A stretch of DNA of 64,000 nucleotides, taken from positions 2,170,001 through 2,234,000 of the forward strand of contig NZ_SMGR01000001.1 of NCBI RefSeq assembly GCF_004346865.1, given 5' to 3'. Of the stretch, positions 10,309-19,740 are shown in pieces. The notes beneath the pieces are model-generated. The model had not been told where the DNA came from. It worked only from the letters and a program-made list of their open reading frames with translations, and did no database searches. Within the stretch, counting starts at the first letter, position 1. Each line of letters opens with the position of its first letter. Position numbers and translations under genes: made by a program. Source of the stretch: Shimia isoporae. Its GTDB lineage: Bacteria > Pseudomonadota > Alphaproteobacteria > Rhodobacterales > Rhodobacteraceae.

Positions 10309-11494
10309 CGCGGCTTTTGACCTGATATTTCGGGTCCCGCCAAAGTTCGTCACGCATCACATTTTCGATAATTTCCGCAGCTGCGACCACGTCCGCATCA
10401 TCAAGGTACAGCGGAGTGAAACCAAACCGCATTATGTCTGGCGCCCTGAAATCGCCAATCACGCCCCGGTCAATCACTGCCTGCATTGCCGCGTAGCCAT
10501 GCTCAAAAGCGAAACTCACTTGCGAACCCCGTTCGGCAGGATCACGGGGGCTTGCGAGCGTCAACTGGGGGCAGCGCGCTTCGACTTCGGCAATGAACAA
10601 CTCGGACAAACGCTGGGAGGCCGCGCGCAAATCGACCATGTCCACCCCGTCCCATGCTTTCAAAGCTTCTTGCAAAACCGATAGCTGCAAAATCGGCGGC
10701 GTACCGACCCGCATCCTTTCTGTTGCAGAAGCGGGGCGGTAGTTGAGTTCCATGGCAAAAGGAGCATCGTGTCCCAACCACCCCGACAGCGCAGGTTCGA
10801 TGGCTTCGACAATATCGGGGCGCACGTAAATAAAGGCTGGCGCGCCCGGGCCGCCGTTCAGGTATTTGTAGGTACAGCCCACCGCAAACTCGGCGCCGCT
10901 GGCGGCAAGGTCGACCGGCACAGCCCCAGCCGAATGCGCGAGATCCCAGATCATGACGGCGCCCATATCATGGGCGCGTTTGGTGATCGCAGACATATCG
11001 TGCATCCGACCGGTACGGTAGTCGACTTGCGTCAGCATCACCACAGCAACATCTTCGGTTATGGCTTCGGCCACGTCCTCAGGCGCGGGCGTGCGCAACT
11101 CATATCCCTGATCCAGCGTTTTGATCAGCCCTTCCGCCATATAGAGGTCGGATGGGAAATTGCCGTTGTCGCTCAGGATCACCTTGCGGTCGGGACGCAT
11201 CTTCAAAGCCGCCGCCAAGGCCTGGTAGACCTTGATCGACAAAGTGTCGCCCGTCGCAACGGATCCTGCCGGAGCCCCCAGCAAGCCTGCCAAAGTGTCA
11301 CCGACAACTTGCGGCAGGGCCATCCAGCCAGCAGTATTCCAGGCTTTGATCAGTTGTGTGCCCCATTCCTCGGCAATGGTTTTTTGTGCACGTTCAACAG
11401 CGCCTTTTGGCAATACGCCAAGTGAATTTCCGTCCAGATAGATCACACCCTCCGGCACATCAAAAAGCTCTTTACGGGGAAGGGAAACGCCCAT
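10301..11494 (-). CDS. kynU: Kynureninase
   Basis: A 397-residue PLP enzyme (fold type I) that cleaves kynurenine to anthranilate and alanine. It has FPSDLYM, the aspartate segment WDLAHSAGA, and the PLP-lysine motif CTYKYLNGGPG, all typical of KynU, and GTPPILQLS near the substrate site. The ATG at 11494 lies two bases after the kynA stop, with GGAGAC inside the kynA tail as ribosome binding site; an in-frame ATG at 11521 overlaps kynA and is less likely. Last gene of the MarR-kynA-kynU operon. No kynurenine formamidase gene (kynB) is next to it. Confidence 0.95.
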   Translation of the reverse strand: MGVSLPRKELFDVPEGVIYLDGNSLGVLPKGAVERAQKTIAEEWGTQLIKAWNTAGWMALPQVVGDTLAGLLGAPAGSVATGDTLSIKVYQALAAALKMRPDRKVILSDNGNFPSDLYMAEGLIKTLDQGYELRTPAPEDVAEAITEDVAVVMLTQVDYRTGRMHDMSAITKRAHDMGAVMIWDLAHSAGAVPVDLAASGAEFAVGCTYKYLNGGPGAPAFIYVRPDIVEAIEPALSGWLGHDAPFAMELNYRPASATERMRVGTPPILQLSVLQEALKAWDGVDMVDLRAASQRLSELFIAEVEARCPQLTLASPRDPAERGSQVSFAFEHGYAAMQAVIDRGVIGDFRAPDIMRFGFTPLYLDDADVVAAAEIIENVMRDELWRDPKYQVKSRVT

Positions 11495-11496
11495 GC

Positions 11497-12330
11497 TCAC
11501 AAGTCTCCGCGCAGGTGCCAAAGTTCGGGGAAGAGTTCCACATCCAGCATCCTGCGCAGGTACTGGACGCCCGACGTTCCGCCGGTGCCCCGTTTGAAGC
11601 CGATCACCCGTTCAACCGTGGTGACGTGGTTAAACCGCCATCGGCGGAAATAGTCTTCTAGGTCCACGAGTTTCTCGCCCAGCTCGTACAGACGCCAATG
11701 GGTGTCTACATCCTCGTATACCTTCTTCCAGCGGGACTGCACTGCGGGAACAGCCGAATGCGGGCTCATCAATTGGGGAGGTGGAAGCGCGCTGTCATCG
11801 CCGTCGAGAGACACGAACAGAAATCGGATCACTTCGTCGTAAAAGCTCGGGCGTGCCAGTTCCGCCTCCAATGCTGCAACCATATCCGGTCGATGCGCAT
11901 GAGGTTTGAGCATGTTCGGATTTCGGTTTCCCAGAACGTATTCGATCAGCCTGTATTGATGGCTCTGGAAACCCGAGGACGGGCCGAGCGCCTCGCGAAA
12001 TGTCGTATAGTCGGCGGGCGTCATCGTCCGCAGCACATCCCAGGCAGAATTCAACTGTTCGAAAATTCTGCTAACGCGGGCCAGCATCTTGAACATATGC
12101 GTGAGATCTCCGGCGATAAGAGCCTCCCGCGCAGCGCTCAGTTCGTGCAGGGCGAGCTTCATCCACAACTCACTGGTCTGATGCTGAATGATAAACAGCA
12201 TTTCGTCATGCGCCGTGCTTTGCGGATGTTGCTGGCTCAGAATGCCATCTAGGCGCAGGTAGTCGCCATACGACATGGCATCAGCGTAAGACATTTTCGC
12301 GCCGTCCGAAGCCGGATCATAAGCAGCCAT
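11497..12330 (-). CDS. kynA: Tryptophan 2,3-dioxygenase
   Basis: A 277-residue heme enzyme that opens the indole ring of L-tryptophan to N-formylkynurenine. Family landmarks are present: [16 protein letters not shown] near the N-terminus, [19 protein letters not shown] with the distal-pocket histidine, [12 protein letters not shown], and the proximal-histidine region [24 protein letters not shown] split across residues 228-251. It sits three bases after the MarR gene and two before kynU, so the three form one transcript for tryptophan catabolism to anthranilate. Confidence 0.96.
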   Translation of the reverse strand: MAAYDPASDGAKMSYADAMSYGDYLRLDGILSQQHPQSTAHDEMLFIIQHQTSELWMKLALHELSAAREALIAGDLTHMFKMLARVSRIFEQLNSAWDVLRTMTPADYTTFREALGPSSGFQSHQYRLIEYVLGNRNPNMLKPHAHRPDMVAALEAELARPSFYDEVIRFLFVSLDGDDSALPPPQLMSPHSAVPAVQSRWKKVYEDVDTHWRLYELGEKLVDLEDYFRRWRFNHVTTVERVIGFKRGTGGTSGVQYLRRMLDVELFPELWHLRGDL

Positions 12331-12333
12331 TTT

Positions 12334-12840
12334 TCATTCCCCCCGTTGCGCCAAAGCGCCGAACTCATCTGTGTCGAGTGCATCAATCAGCCTGTCCAGG
12401 CGCAAGATCATGCCTTCGACGTCATCCAGATTCAGATTACCCAGCATTTCGTTGATCCAGCTTTCATAGATCCGCGCCAGGACGGCAAAGGCTCCCTGCC
12501 CTTTCTCCGTCAACACAACCCGCGACGCCCTCCGGTCGTCAGGCACTGCCACTCGTTCCGCCAGACCCTCCTCCGCCAGTTTGTCGACGATGCCGGTGAC
12601 GTTTCCCGCTGAAACCCGCAAGCGGTCTGAGATTTCGCTCATCCGCAGTCCCTCAGGTGCGGCCGACAGTTCGGCCATCACATCAAACCTTGGGAGGGTA
12701 CTGTCGCAGTCACGACGCAACCGCCGACGCAGTTCATCTTCGATCACTGACGCTGATTTTTGCAATTTTTGCCAGAGCACGAGACGCGTGCGCGACAGCG
12801 CGGCATCTGGGTGCAAGGCGGCGTCCTGCGACGAATCCAT
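12334..12840 (-). CDS. MarR-family regulator, likely controlling the kynurenine operon
   Basis: A 168-residue winged-helix regulator. The recognition part (SEISDRLRVSAGNVTGIVDKLAEEGLAERV) is the MarR helix-turn-helix, split here at SAGNVTGIVDKL, and the wing residues DDRRASRVVLTEKGQ follow. The ATG at 12840 is preceded by GAGGAGAGAG; the longer frame to 12888 would run into the operator. It is the first gene of the kyn operon, which suggests an autorepressor that senses tryptophan, kynurenine or anthranilate. Two palindromes just upstream (12884-12909) are the probable binding sites. Confidence 0.88.
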   Translation of the reverse strand: MDSSQDAALHPDAALSRTRLVLWQKLQKSASVIEDELRRRLRRDCDSTLPRFDVMAELSAAPEGLRMSEISDRLRVSAGNVTGIVDKLAEEGLAERVAVPDDRRASRVVLTEKGQGAFAVLARIYESWINEMLGNLNLDDVEGMILRLDRLIDALDTDEFGALAQRGE

Positions 12841-12883
12841 GTCTCTCTCCTCGCGACAATGGGTAGCCGCCAAGCACAATTCC

Positions 12884-12909
12884 TTCAAGCATGAAATTTC
12901 AAGCTTGAA
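12884..12909. promoter_or_regulatory. Tandem palindromic operators upstream of the MarR-kyn operon
   Basis: TTCAAGCTTGAA (12898-12909) is a perfect 12-bp palindrome. TTCAAGCATGAA (12884-12895) is the same sequence with one base changed. Their centres are 14 bp apart. They lie 44-69 bases before the MarR start codon, where an autorepressor would block the promoter. Binding by this MarR protein is inferred from position and symmetry. Confidence 0.72.
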
Positions 12910-12929
12910 GTAAAAAGCCGAACCGCACG

Positions 12930-12961
12930 AAAAAAGGCGCTCCGGATTGACCGGAACGCCT
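12930..12961 (-). terminator. Terminator of the nap operon
   Basis: On the minus strand, an 11-bp stem with one mismatch (12935-12945 pairing with 12951-12961, loop of 5) is followed by six T residues (12935-12930). It begins 24 bases after the napC stop. Confidence 0.85.
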
Positions 12962-12984
12962 TTCGCCAGAAATGAGAGCCTGCG

Positions 12985-13698
12985 TCAGTTGGTGCTCAGA
13001 TGATCACGCAACTCCGACTTGGCTGTGGCCACGTCCTTGCCTTCAGGCAGCGGGATGTCGCCATTTGCAGCCAGTTCGTCCACGACCTCGCGGTACTTGT
13101 CCAGATAATTTTCCGGCAGTTTGTGCGCGATGCCCTGGTGACAATCAATGCAGGTCTTGCCTTCGTCGATTGCTGTCTGGTGCGACGCCGCCGCGCGGTT
13201 CTCCTGAATGGTGAAGTCCATATATTCGAATTTGTGGCAGTTGCGGCATTCACGACTATCGCTCTGCTTCATCTTGGCCCAACTCAGGCTGGCCATGTGC
13301 AAGCGATGCGCTTGGTATTTCTCCTCGGTATTAATGGTACCGACAAGATGGTGATAGACGTCTTTTGACGCCATGATCTTGGCCTTGATCTTGTGCTGCC
13401 ATTCTTTGGGAACGTGGCAGTCCGGACAAGTCGCACGCACACCCGAGTGGTTATTGTAGTGCACCGTGTCCTGATACTCGACGAAGTTCCGCTCCATCGA
13501 ATGGCACGAGATACAGAACTTCTCGGTGTTGGTAAGCTCCAAAGCCCAGTGGAAGCTACCCCAGAACAGGATGCCCGCCACGAAGCCACCCACCAGCAGG
13601 GTACCAAGAGACCAGGCCGACGTCGGCGACCAAAGGGCGGTCCAGACCCTCCGGATGAAACCCGGCTTTTTGCCGGTGTTGTTGTCTTGATCAGACAT
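12985..13698 (-). CDS. napC: NapC, membrane-anchored tetraheme cytochrome c
   Basis: A 237-residue NapC/NirT-family protein: a single N-terminal membrane helix (about residues 28-50) and a periplasmic part with four CXXCH heme sites (CISCH, CPDCH, CRNCH, CIDCH). It takes electrons from the quinol pool and passes them to NapAB. The family-typical MASKDVYHHL segment lies between hemes 2 and 3. Last gene of napFDAGHBC, with a strong terminator behind it. Confidence 0.96.
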   Translation of the reverse strand: MSDQDNNTGKKPGFIRRVWTALWSPTSAWSLGTLLVGGFVAGILFWGSFHWALELTNTEKFCISCHSMERNFVEYQDTVHYNNHSGVRATCPDCHVPKEWQHKIKAKIMASKDVYHHLVGTINTEEKYQAHRLHMASLSWAKMKQSDSRECRNCHKFEYMDFTIQENRAAASHQTAIDEGKTCIDCHQGIAHKLPENYLDKYREVVDELAANGDIPLPEGKDVATAKSELRDHLSTN

Positions 13699-13721
13699 TA
13701 GTCAAATCCTCCTTTGGACCG

Positions 13722-14162
13722 TCAGTTGGAAGACGGAGTGAAGTCGTTGTCGACCAGCGCAGGCGAATTTGCCTGAGGCACGTGGCACTGGTTACAGAAC
13801 CAGCGGGTGCCGGCGACCGCGTCAAGCTGATTGCCTTCACGGTCAAGGTAATGGGTCATCGACAATGTCGGCGCCCCACGGTCGCCCGCGTTTGTCCAGT
13901 CGTGACACTGTAGGCATTGGTTTGCATTCAAATCGATCTGATACTGCGCGATGGAATGCGGGATGAGCGGCGGCTGCTGACGATAGTTGCGGCTGAACCG
14001 GCCCGACGTATCCTGCTTCTGGACTTCGTCGATATAGTTCACCTCATCGATTTCACCGGGCCGCAATGCGGAAACACCGCCCGACTGTTGGGCAACCACA
14101 AATGTGCCGCTGATCACGACAACAAAGGCAGCCAGCAGGCTGATAATGTTCTGTTTTTTCAT
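13722..14162 (-). CDS. napB: NapB, diheme cytochrome c subunit of nitrate reductase
   Basis: A 146-residue protein with a signal peptide (hydrophobic residues about 6-24, ending near AQQ) and two CXXCH heme sites, CLQCH and CNQCH. It has the NapB-specific segment RSYRQQPPLIPHSI-like RNYRQQPPLIPHSI. It is the small periplasmic electron-transfer subunit that binds NapA. Located between napH and napC. Confidence 0.95.
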   Translation of the reverse strand: MKKQNIISLLAAFVVVISGTFVVAQQSGGVSALRPGEIDEVNYIDEVQKQDTSGRFSRNYRQQPPLIPHSIAQYQIDLNANQCLQCHDWTNAGDRGAPTLSMTHYLDREGNQLDAVAGTRWFCNQCHVPQANSPALVDNDFTPSSN

Positions 14163-14183
14163 GACTCTCTCTCCGATTCTGGC

Positions 14184-15104
14184 TTAGGCGGCTTCGCCGA
14201 TCTTTCTTGTTTGTTTGGGTCTCGCCCGCACACGCCCCGGCGCGGGCGTGTCGTCGAAACGGTTGGTAAAATGGAACACATCGACCGAGCACACATCGAT
14301 GCATCGGCCGCAATTGGTGCAATCCGGTGACAGGATTAGCGGGGTGTCTTCGTCTTTCCCGCGCAGGGCCGGAGTGATCACATGGATCTCCGGACACACC
14401 GCGAAACAATCCATACAATCGTCACAGGCCGCGCGTTTCTCGGCGCTGACCCGCAACAGCGACCTGTTGCCCAGCAACCCATAGAAAGCACCGACCGGAC
14501 AGATGTGACTGCACCATCCACGGCGGGCGACAAAAAGGTCAAAGAGGAAAACCGCCACCACGAAAGTCCACGCGAAACCCACGCCGAAAATCAGGCCGCG
14601 ATGGAGCATGGAAATCGGGTTCACCAGTTCCCAGGCCACGGCGCCGGACAGCGCGGACACCACCAAAACCATGGCCATCACGAAATAGCGGGTGTTTTTC
14701 TTAGGCTGCCAACCCTTGGGCAGGTCGAGGCGGCGATGCGCCCAGGCGGCCGTGTCGGTCACAGCATTTATCGGACATACCCAGCTACAATACATCCGGC
14801 CGCCGATCAGCGCATAAACAGCCGCAACAATTAGCGCACCAATCAGCGCGGTCATTTCCGGCCAGTGTCCCGCAACCATGCCCTGCAAAAGGATAAAGGG
14901 ATCTGTCAGGGGCAGAACCTCAAAGGTCAGAGAGCCGCTCAAATTTCCTTTGACCCACCAGATGCCAAACCACGGCCCAAGCAAGAACAGCGATAAAAAG
15001 AAGGTTTGCGACAGGCGGCGCAGGATCAGGTATTTGTGCGCGCGGATCAGCCCCTTGTCACGGATCGCTTCGTGCCCGACCGGCAGATGGGTTTTCACGC
15101 TCAT
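14184..15104 (-). CDS. napH: NapH, membrane iron-sulfur quinol dehydrogenase
   Basis: A 306-residue inner-membrane protein with four predicted membrane helices, the conserved cysteine-proline motifs CPINA and CPVGAFYG at helix ends, and two C-terminal [4Fe-4S] sites ([12 protein letters not shown] and [11 protein letters not shown]). With NapG it forms a second quinol-oxidising route to NapAB. Its start overlaps the napG stop by four bases. Confidence 0.95.
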   Translation of the reverse strand: MSVKTHLPVGHEAIRDKGLIRAHKYLILRRLSQTFFLSLFLLGPWFGIWWVKGNLSGSLTFEVLPLTDPFILLQGMVAGHWPEMTALIGALIVAAVYALIGGRMYCSWVCPINAVTDTAAWAHRRLDLPKGWQPKKNTRYFVMAMVLVVSALSGAVAWELVNPISMLHRGLIFGVGFAWTFVVAVFLFDLFVARRGWCSHICPVGAFYGLLGNRSLLRVSAEKRAACDDCMDCFAVCPEIHVITPALRGKDEDTPLILSPDCTNCGRCIDVCSVDVFHFTNRFDDTPAPGRVRARPKQTRKIGEAA

Positions 15105-15940
15105 TGCCCTGCCCCCTCTGCGGTCGGCAGTTTGAACGTGGGCTGAAACGCTCCTTCAGCTTCAAACCCGCCCGGAGCAGCAAGGTTGTCGGTGCCGCTT
15201 CCCGGCAAACGGTCCGGCAGATCGATAATTTCGTCTACCAGCGGGTTGTTCTCCTCCCACCCCAGTTTGTAGTGCTCGGCGCTTGGCGCACGGGCGACAC
15301 GGATCGGCAGCACCTTGATCGCCGCCTCATCCGGAAGGACACAGGATTTCTCGCATTTGCCGCAGCCCGTACATTTGTCAGAATGCACGGTGGGCATGAA
15401 AATCGCGTGGTGGCCCGACCGCTCGTTGTGGCGTCGCTCCAGAGTGATCGCCTCATCAATCAAAGGGCAGACACGATAGCAGACGTCGCAGCGCAACCCC
15501 AGCGCATTGAGGCAGGTTTCCTGATCGATCAAAACCGCAAGCCCCATGCGGGCGTCATCAATGTCGGTCAGGCCTTTGTCCAGAGCGCCTGTCGGACAGG
15601 CCGCGACACACGGAATGTCATCACACATCTCGCAAGGTATGTCGCGCGCAGTGAAAAACGGCGTGCCAGTCGCAGCGCCATCTACACCAAGCTCGGCAAG
15701 AACCAGCGTATCATAGGGGCAATCTCGCACGCACAATCCGCACCGGATGCAGGACGCGAGGAAGTCATTTTCGGGCAAAGCACCCGGTGGCCGAATGGCA
15801 CGGTCAGGCAGCGCGCGCGCATCCTGAACCATCCACATCAACCCCATGCCCGCCACAGCACAGCCCGCAGTCCCGCGCGCCGCATCCTGAAGGAAGCGAC
15901 GGCGGGCCGGGTCCATTTTCTGTGCCGGTTTGGCGGACAT
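15101..15940 (-). CDS. napG: NapG, periplasmic iron-sulfur protein
   Basis: A 279-residue protein with a twin-arginine signal ([11 protein letters not shown]) and four [4Fe-4S] cysteine clusters: [35 protein letters not shown] and [11 protein letters not shown]. NapG transfers electrons from NapH towards NapC or NapB. Its presence with napC gives the cell two quinol-oxidising modules for one nitrate reductase. Confidence 0.95.
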   Translation of the reverse strand: MSAKPAQKMDPARRRFLQDAARGTAGCAVAGMGLMWMVQDARALPDRAIRPPGALPENDFLASCIRCGLCVRDCPYDTLVLAELGVDGAATGTPFFTARDIPCEMCDDIPCVAACPTGALDKGLTDIDDARMGLAVLIDQETCLNALGLRCDVCYRVCPLIDEAITLERRHNERSGHHAIFMPTVHSDKCTGCGKCEKSCVLPDEAAIKVLPIRVARAPSAEHYKLGWEENNPLVDEIIDLPDRLPGSGTDNLAAPGGFEAEGAFQPTFKLPTAEGAGQ

Positions 15941-15978
15941 TGGCTTGGCTTTCTGGCTGAGCCTAAAGGCCGAGCGCG

Positions 15979-18468
15979 TTACGCGCGCTCAACCGTGCAG
16001 GCACATTTCTTGAAGTCCGTCTCTTTGGAGAGCGGGCAAGTCGCATCGAGTGTCAGCTTGTTGATCAGCTGGCCTTCGTCGAACCACGGCACAAACACGA
16101 CACCGCGTGGCATCTTGTTGCGGCCGCGGGTTTCCACACGACTGTGCATCTCGCCCCGACGGGTGGAAATCACGATCTCCTGACCACGGCGCAAGCCTTT
16201 TTCCTTCGCATCATCCGGGTGCATGAACACCACTGCATATGGGAAGGACCGGTGCAACTCGGGCACGCGGCGTGTCATCGAACCGGAGTGCCAATGCTCA
16301 AGCACACGACCAGTGACCAGCCACAGAGGATATTCCTCATCCGGGCTTTCTGCAGGCGGCTCGTAAGGCGCGAAGATGATCTTCGCCTTGCCGTCCTTGT
16401 TACCATAGAAGCGGACACCTTCGCCTTCCGGAACATAGGGGTCATAACCCTCGCGGAAACGGTAGAGAGTCTCCTGACCGTCCACGACCGGCCACCGCAA
16501 GCCACGGGCGTTGTGATAGACATCAAAGTCCGCCAGATCGTGCGCCTTGCCGCGACCGAAGGTAGCGTATTCTTCAAAGAGACCTTTCTGGACATAGAAA
16601 CCGAAATGCTCGGATTCGTCGTTGGCAAAGCCTTCCGCCGTTTCGCTGAGCGGGAACTTGTCCACCTGACCGTTGGCGTAGAGCACTTCAAACAGCGACT
16701 TGCCTTTGAATTCCGGATTGGCATCCAGAATTTCCGCCGGCCACACTTCGTCGGTGGTGAAGCGTTTGGAGAATTCCATCAGCTGCCACAAATCCGATTT
16801 TGCCTGACCCGGTGCATCGACCTGCTGGCGCCAGAATTGGGTCCGGCGCTCCGCGTTGCCATACGCACCCTCTTTTTCCACCCACATCGCGGTCGGAAGG
16901 ATCAGGTCGGCAGCCAGAGCAGTGACAGTCGGATAGGGATCCGAAACAACAATGAAGTTGTCGGGGTTACGGTAACCCGGGTAACCTTCTTCGTTGATAT
17001 TCGGGGCGGCCTGCATGTTGTTGTTGCACTGCACCCAGTAGGCGTTGATTTTGCTGTCCTTCAGATCGCGGTTCTGCTGGACCGCGTGCGAACCGACTTT
17101 GGCATTCAGGATACCCGACGGAATTTTCCATTTCTTTTCGGAAATGGCGCGGTGCTCATCATTGCCAACCACCATGTCGGCCGGCAGCCGGTGCGCAAAG
17201 GTACCAACCTCGCGGGCCGTACCACATGCCGAAGGCTGACCGGTCAACGAGAACGGCGAGTTACCCGGCTCGGAGATTTTGCCGACCAGCAGGTGGACGT
17301 TGTACATCAGGCCGTTCACCCAGGACCCACGTGTGTGCTGGTTGAAACCCATCGTCCAAAGCGACATCACCTTGCGGTTCGGATCGGCATATTGCTGCGC
17401 AAGGCGCAAAAGCTGGCTTTCAGGAACACCGGAAAGCTCACTGACCTTCTCGACGGTGTACTCGCTCACATGCTCTTTGAAAGCTTCGAAATCGATGCTT
17501 TCCAATTTGCCGTTGTTCGGGTTGGCCGCAGCCTGCTGAAGCGGGTGCTCGTCACGCAGGCCATAACCGATATCGGTCGTGGCTTTGGTGAAGTTCACAT
17601 GTTTGTTCACGAAGTCCCAGTTCACCGCATCAGTCTGGATGATGTAGTTCGCGATGAAGTTCAGGATCGCGAGGTCAGTTTGCGGCGTAAAGATCATGCC
17701 GTTGTCGGCCAGTTCGAACGAACGGTGCTCAAAGGTCGAAAGAACGTGCACCTGTGCACCCGGCTTGGTCAGGCGCGTGTCGGTGAGGCGCGACCACAGG
17801 ATGGGGTGCATCTCGGCCATGTTGGAGCCCCACAGCACAAAGGTATCCGCATGCTCCAGATCGTCATAGCACCCCATCGGTTCGTCGATGCCGAAGGCGC
17901 GCATGAAACCGACCACGGCCGACGCCATACAGTGACGCGCGTTGGGGTCGATGTTGTTGGACAGGAAGCCCGCTTTCATCAGCTTGGCAGCGGCGTAGCC
18001 TTCCCAGACCGTCCATTGGCCGGAGCCGAACATGCCGATGCCGGTCGGGCCTTTTTCCTTGAGTGCTTCCTTGAATTTCAACGCCATCACGTCGAAAGCC
18101 TCGTCCCAGCTCACCGGGGTGAATTCGCCGTTCTTGTCATAGACGCCGTTCGACTTGCGCAGCATTGGCGCGGTCAGGCGATCTTCGCCGTACATGATCT
18201 TGGACAGGAAGTAGCCTTTGATGCAGTTGAGGCCACGGTTCACCGGCGCTTTGGGGTCGCCTTGCGTTGCGACAACACGTCCTTCCTTGGTGCCCACCAG
18301 AACCGAACAGCCCGTACCGCAGAAGCGGCAAGGCGCTTTGTCCCAGCGGATGTCGGGCGTGCCGGCCTGCGCTTTGGCGTCCTGTGGCATCGTGATGCCG
18401 GCGGCCGAAGCCGTCGCGGCGGCGGCGGTGGCCTTCAGAAAAGTACGACGAGACGTTGGCAGAGTCAT
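15979..18468 (-). CDS. napA: NapA, catalytic subunit of periplasmic nitrate reductase
   Basis: An 829-residue molybdopterin enzyme with a twin-arginine signal ([12 protein letters not shown]). Cys47, Cys50, Cys54 and Cys82 bind the [4Fe-4S] cluster; Cys180 in [10 protein letters not shown] is the expected molybdenum ligand. It carries bis-MGD and reduces nitrate to nitrite in the periplasm. Length and motifs match NapA rather than the assimilatory NasA: a Tat signal is present and napB and napD are linked. Nitrate reduction of this kind usually serves redox balancing or the first step of denitrification. Confidence 0.97.
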   Translation of the reverse strand: MTLPTSRRTFLKATAAAATASAAGITMPQDAKAQAGTPDIRWDKAPCRFCGTGCSVLVGTKEGRVVATQGDPKAPVNRGLNCIKGYFLSKIMYGEDRLTAPMLRKSNGVYDKNGEFTPVSWDEAFDVMALKFKEALKEKGPTGIGMFGSGQWTVWEGYAAAKLMKAGFLSNNIDPNARHCMASAVVGFMRAFGIDEPMGCYDDLEHADTFVLWGSNMAEMHPILWSRLTDTRLTKPGAQVHVLSTFEHRSFELADNGMIFTPQTDLAILNFIANYIIQTDAVNWDFVNKHVNFTKATTDIGYGLRDEHPLQQAAANPNNGKLESIDFEAFKEHVSEYTVEKVSELSGVPESQLLRLAQQYADPNRKVMSLWTMGFNQHTRGSWVNGLMYNVHLLVGKISEPGNSPFSLTGQPSACGTAREVGTFAHRLPADMVVGNDEHRAISEKKWKIPSGILNAKVGSHAVQQNRDLKDSKINAYWVQCNNNMQAAPNINEEGYPGYRNPDNFIVVSDPYPTVTALAADLILPTAMWVEKEGAYGNAERRTQFWRQQVDAPGQAKSDLWQLMEFSKRFTTDEVWPAEILDANPEFKGKSLFEVLYANGQVDKFPLSETAEGFANDESEHFGFYVQKGLFEEYATFGRGKAHDLADFDVYHNARGLRWPVVDGQETLYRFREGYDPYVPEGEGVRFYGNKDGKAKIIFAPYEPPAESPDEEYPLWLVTGRVLEHWHSGSMTRRVPELHRSFPYAVVFMHPDDAKEKGLRRGQEIVISTRRGEMHSRVETRGRNKMPRGVVFVPWFDEGQLINKLTLDATCPLSKETDFKKCACTVERA

Positions 18469-18482
18469 AAGCTAGTCCTCCT

Positions 18483-18743
18483 TTAGAGCGGTTGCGATGC
18501 GGTCGCATCCGCGCCGCTGGGTTCGAAATGGTGATAGGTGAGCGTGACGGAGATCACGCCGGGAATATTGTGCATGTCCATGATCTGTTCGGAGGCCAGC
18601 TTGCCCTCGACATCTTCAATGGTCACAACCATGCGCCCGTCTTCGACGGCATGGACTTCGCCACCTTCTGTGGCTTCTATGGCGGCTTTCACCGCGTCGA
18701 CCTTATCCGGTGACGCGTGAACCAGGCATCCGCATATGTTCAT
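18483..18743 (-). CDS. napD: NapD, chaperone for NapA maturation
   Basis: An 86-residue protein starting MNICGCLVHASPDK, with the ferredoxin-like fold pattern of NapD (HASPDKVDAVKAAIEA and GKLASEQIMDMHNIPGVI). It binds the NapA Tat signal and holds export until the cofactor is inserted. The ATG at 18743 lies inside the 3' end of napF, so the genes overlap by 41 bases in different frames. A longer open frame to 18788 is not supported. Confidence 0.92.
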   Translation of the reverse strand: MNICGCLVHASPDKVDAVKAAIEATEGGEVHAVEDGRMVVTIEDVEGKLASEQIMDMHNIPGVISVTLTYHHFEPSGADATASQPL

Positions 18744-19314
18744 TCTCGATACTCGCTGGCTGATGGTTGCTGGCGGCGGGGAGATCATGATTGCCCTGAT
18801 CTACCTGCAAGGGTTGCTCAAAGCTGATTGCCCCGGCAGGGCACGATGAAGCACAGGCCCCGCAGCCTGTGCAGCTTTCAATGTTGATAAGAGGTTCCGA
18901 GCGACCTCCGGTTTTCAACTGGAACCGGATCGCGCGCTCGTCGCAGTGGTCTTCGCAGGCCCGGCAGGCGATTGCTTGCATAGAAAGGCAGCTATCGCCC
19001 ACCGTGGCGCGCCAGTCCCACCCGGTTGCGGGCAAAATCGCACCGGCGTCACAGACGTCGGCACAGGTCCCGCAGAAAGTACATTCACGGCTGGACAAAT
19101 CCACAATTGGGAAGCCGTCCTCGTCGCCAGTGATAATCGCTTGAGGGCACGCGGCGGCGCAGTCTCCGCAGTGCGTACAGGTCTCGGTAAAGGCAGACAC
19201 ATCTATCGCGCCCGGCGGACGCATCACGTCGGTGTGCTCAAACTGTCCCTTTAGGAACGACCGCCGTGCCGGCGAATGCGGACTTGCTGCCCTCACGTCT
19301 CTTAGACCTTGCAT
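18703..19314 (-). CDS. napF: NapF, ferredoxin-type iron-sulfur protein
   Basis: A 203-residue cytoplasmic protein with three clear [4Fe-4S] motifs (CTHCGDCAAACP, CTFCGTCADVCD, CTGCGACASSCP) and a fourth, looser one around CRACEDHCD. NapF interacts with NapA before export and is thought to help cofactor loading. First gene of the nap operon. The C-terminal extension after the last cluster is rich in Gln, Asn and His and overlaps napD. napE and napK are absent from this cluster. Confidence 0.93.
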   Translation of the reverse strand: MQGLRDVRAASPHSPARRSFLKGQFEHTDVMRPPGAIDVSAFTETCTHCGDCAAACPQAIITGDEDGFPIVDLSSRECTFCGTCADVCDAGAILPATGWDWRATVGDSCLSMQAIACRACEDHCDERAIRFQLKTGGRSEPLINIESCTGCGACASSCPAGAISFEQPLQVDQGNHDLPAASNHQPASIENEHMRMPGSRVTG

Positions 19315-19343
19315 AAAATTTTTAGTCCGATGTTAAGACTAGT

Positions 19344-19710
19344 TCGTAACGTAAGATTTGGCCCTAATTCTTGATCCAGATCATGAACCAAGTTTTTGAT
19401 TTCGCGAAACGCTTTTTTGCCTGAGCGCAAAAAGTGATCTCAAATCCGCGACCTGAATCTTGGCATCTTGCTGCGACAGCAAACAAAAAAACCTGAACCA
19501 GCTTTCTGCGTACAAGCCAAAATCACATAGCTCTAGGCCTGTCGCACCGTGCCATTCTACCCGATGCTAACGACCTGATTTCTTGGTCCGATTATGCACA
19601 TGCAGAATATTACGTTACGAGCGATCCAAAAATTTCCGGTGTTACGTAACTTAATTCTTGCATCGAATCAGGTGCGCGACTACCTCCGAATCACGGTCAG
19701 TTACGCGAAC
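19344..19710. promoter_or_regulatory. Shared nap/paa intergenic region with repeated TTACG motifs
   Basis: The 426 bases between napF and paaJ hold no gene that I can support. Besides the FNR-like box, a motif recurs: TCGTAACGTAA (19344-19354), its exact reverse complement TTACGTTACGA (19610-19620), the perfect palindrome GTTACGTAAC (19641-19650) and GTTACGCGAAC (19700-19710). The three copies nearest paaJ lie 31-131 bases before its start codon, so they are good candidates for binding sites that control paaJABCDE. The binding protein is unknown. Confidence 0.5.
19371..19384. promoter_or_regulatory. Candidate FNR/FnrL-type box upstream of napF
   Basis: TTGATCCAGATCAT matches the FNR consensus TTGAT-N4-ATCAA at 9 of 10 positions. 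Its centre is 63 bases before the napF start codon, so an RNA start 41.5 bases downstream would leave a leader of about 22 bases. That is the right geometry for activation of nap under low oxygen. Inferred from sequence only. Confidence 0.68.
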
Positions 19711-19740
19711 AGGACCGCAGATCGACCCTGAGGAGGAAAT

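Noticed and set aside
16144-18486. 780-codon open frame antisense to napA
   Set aside because: Same effect; the NapA frame is intact from the Tat signal to the end, and the antisense product is rich in His, Arg and Val with no family likeness.
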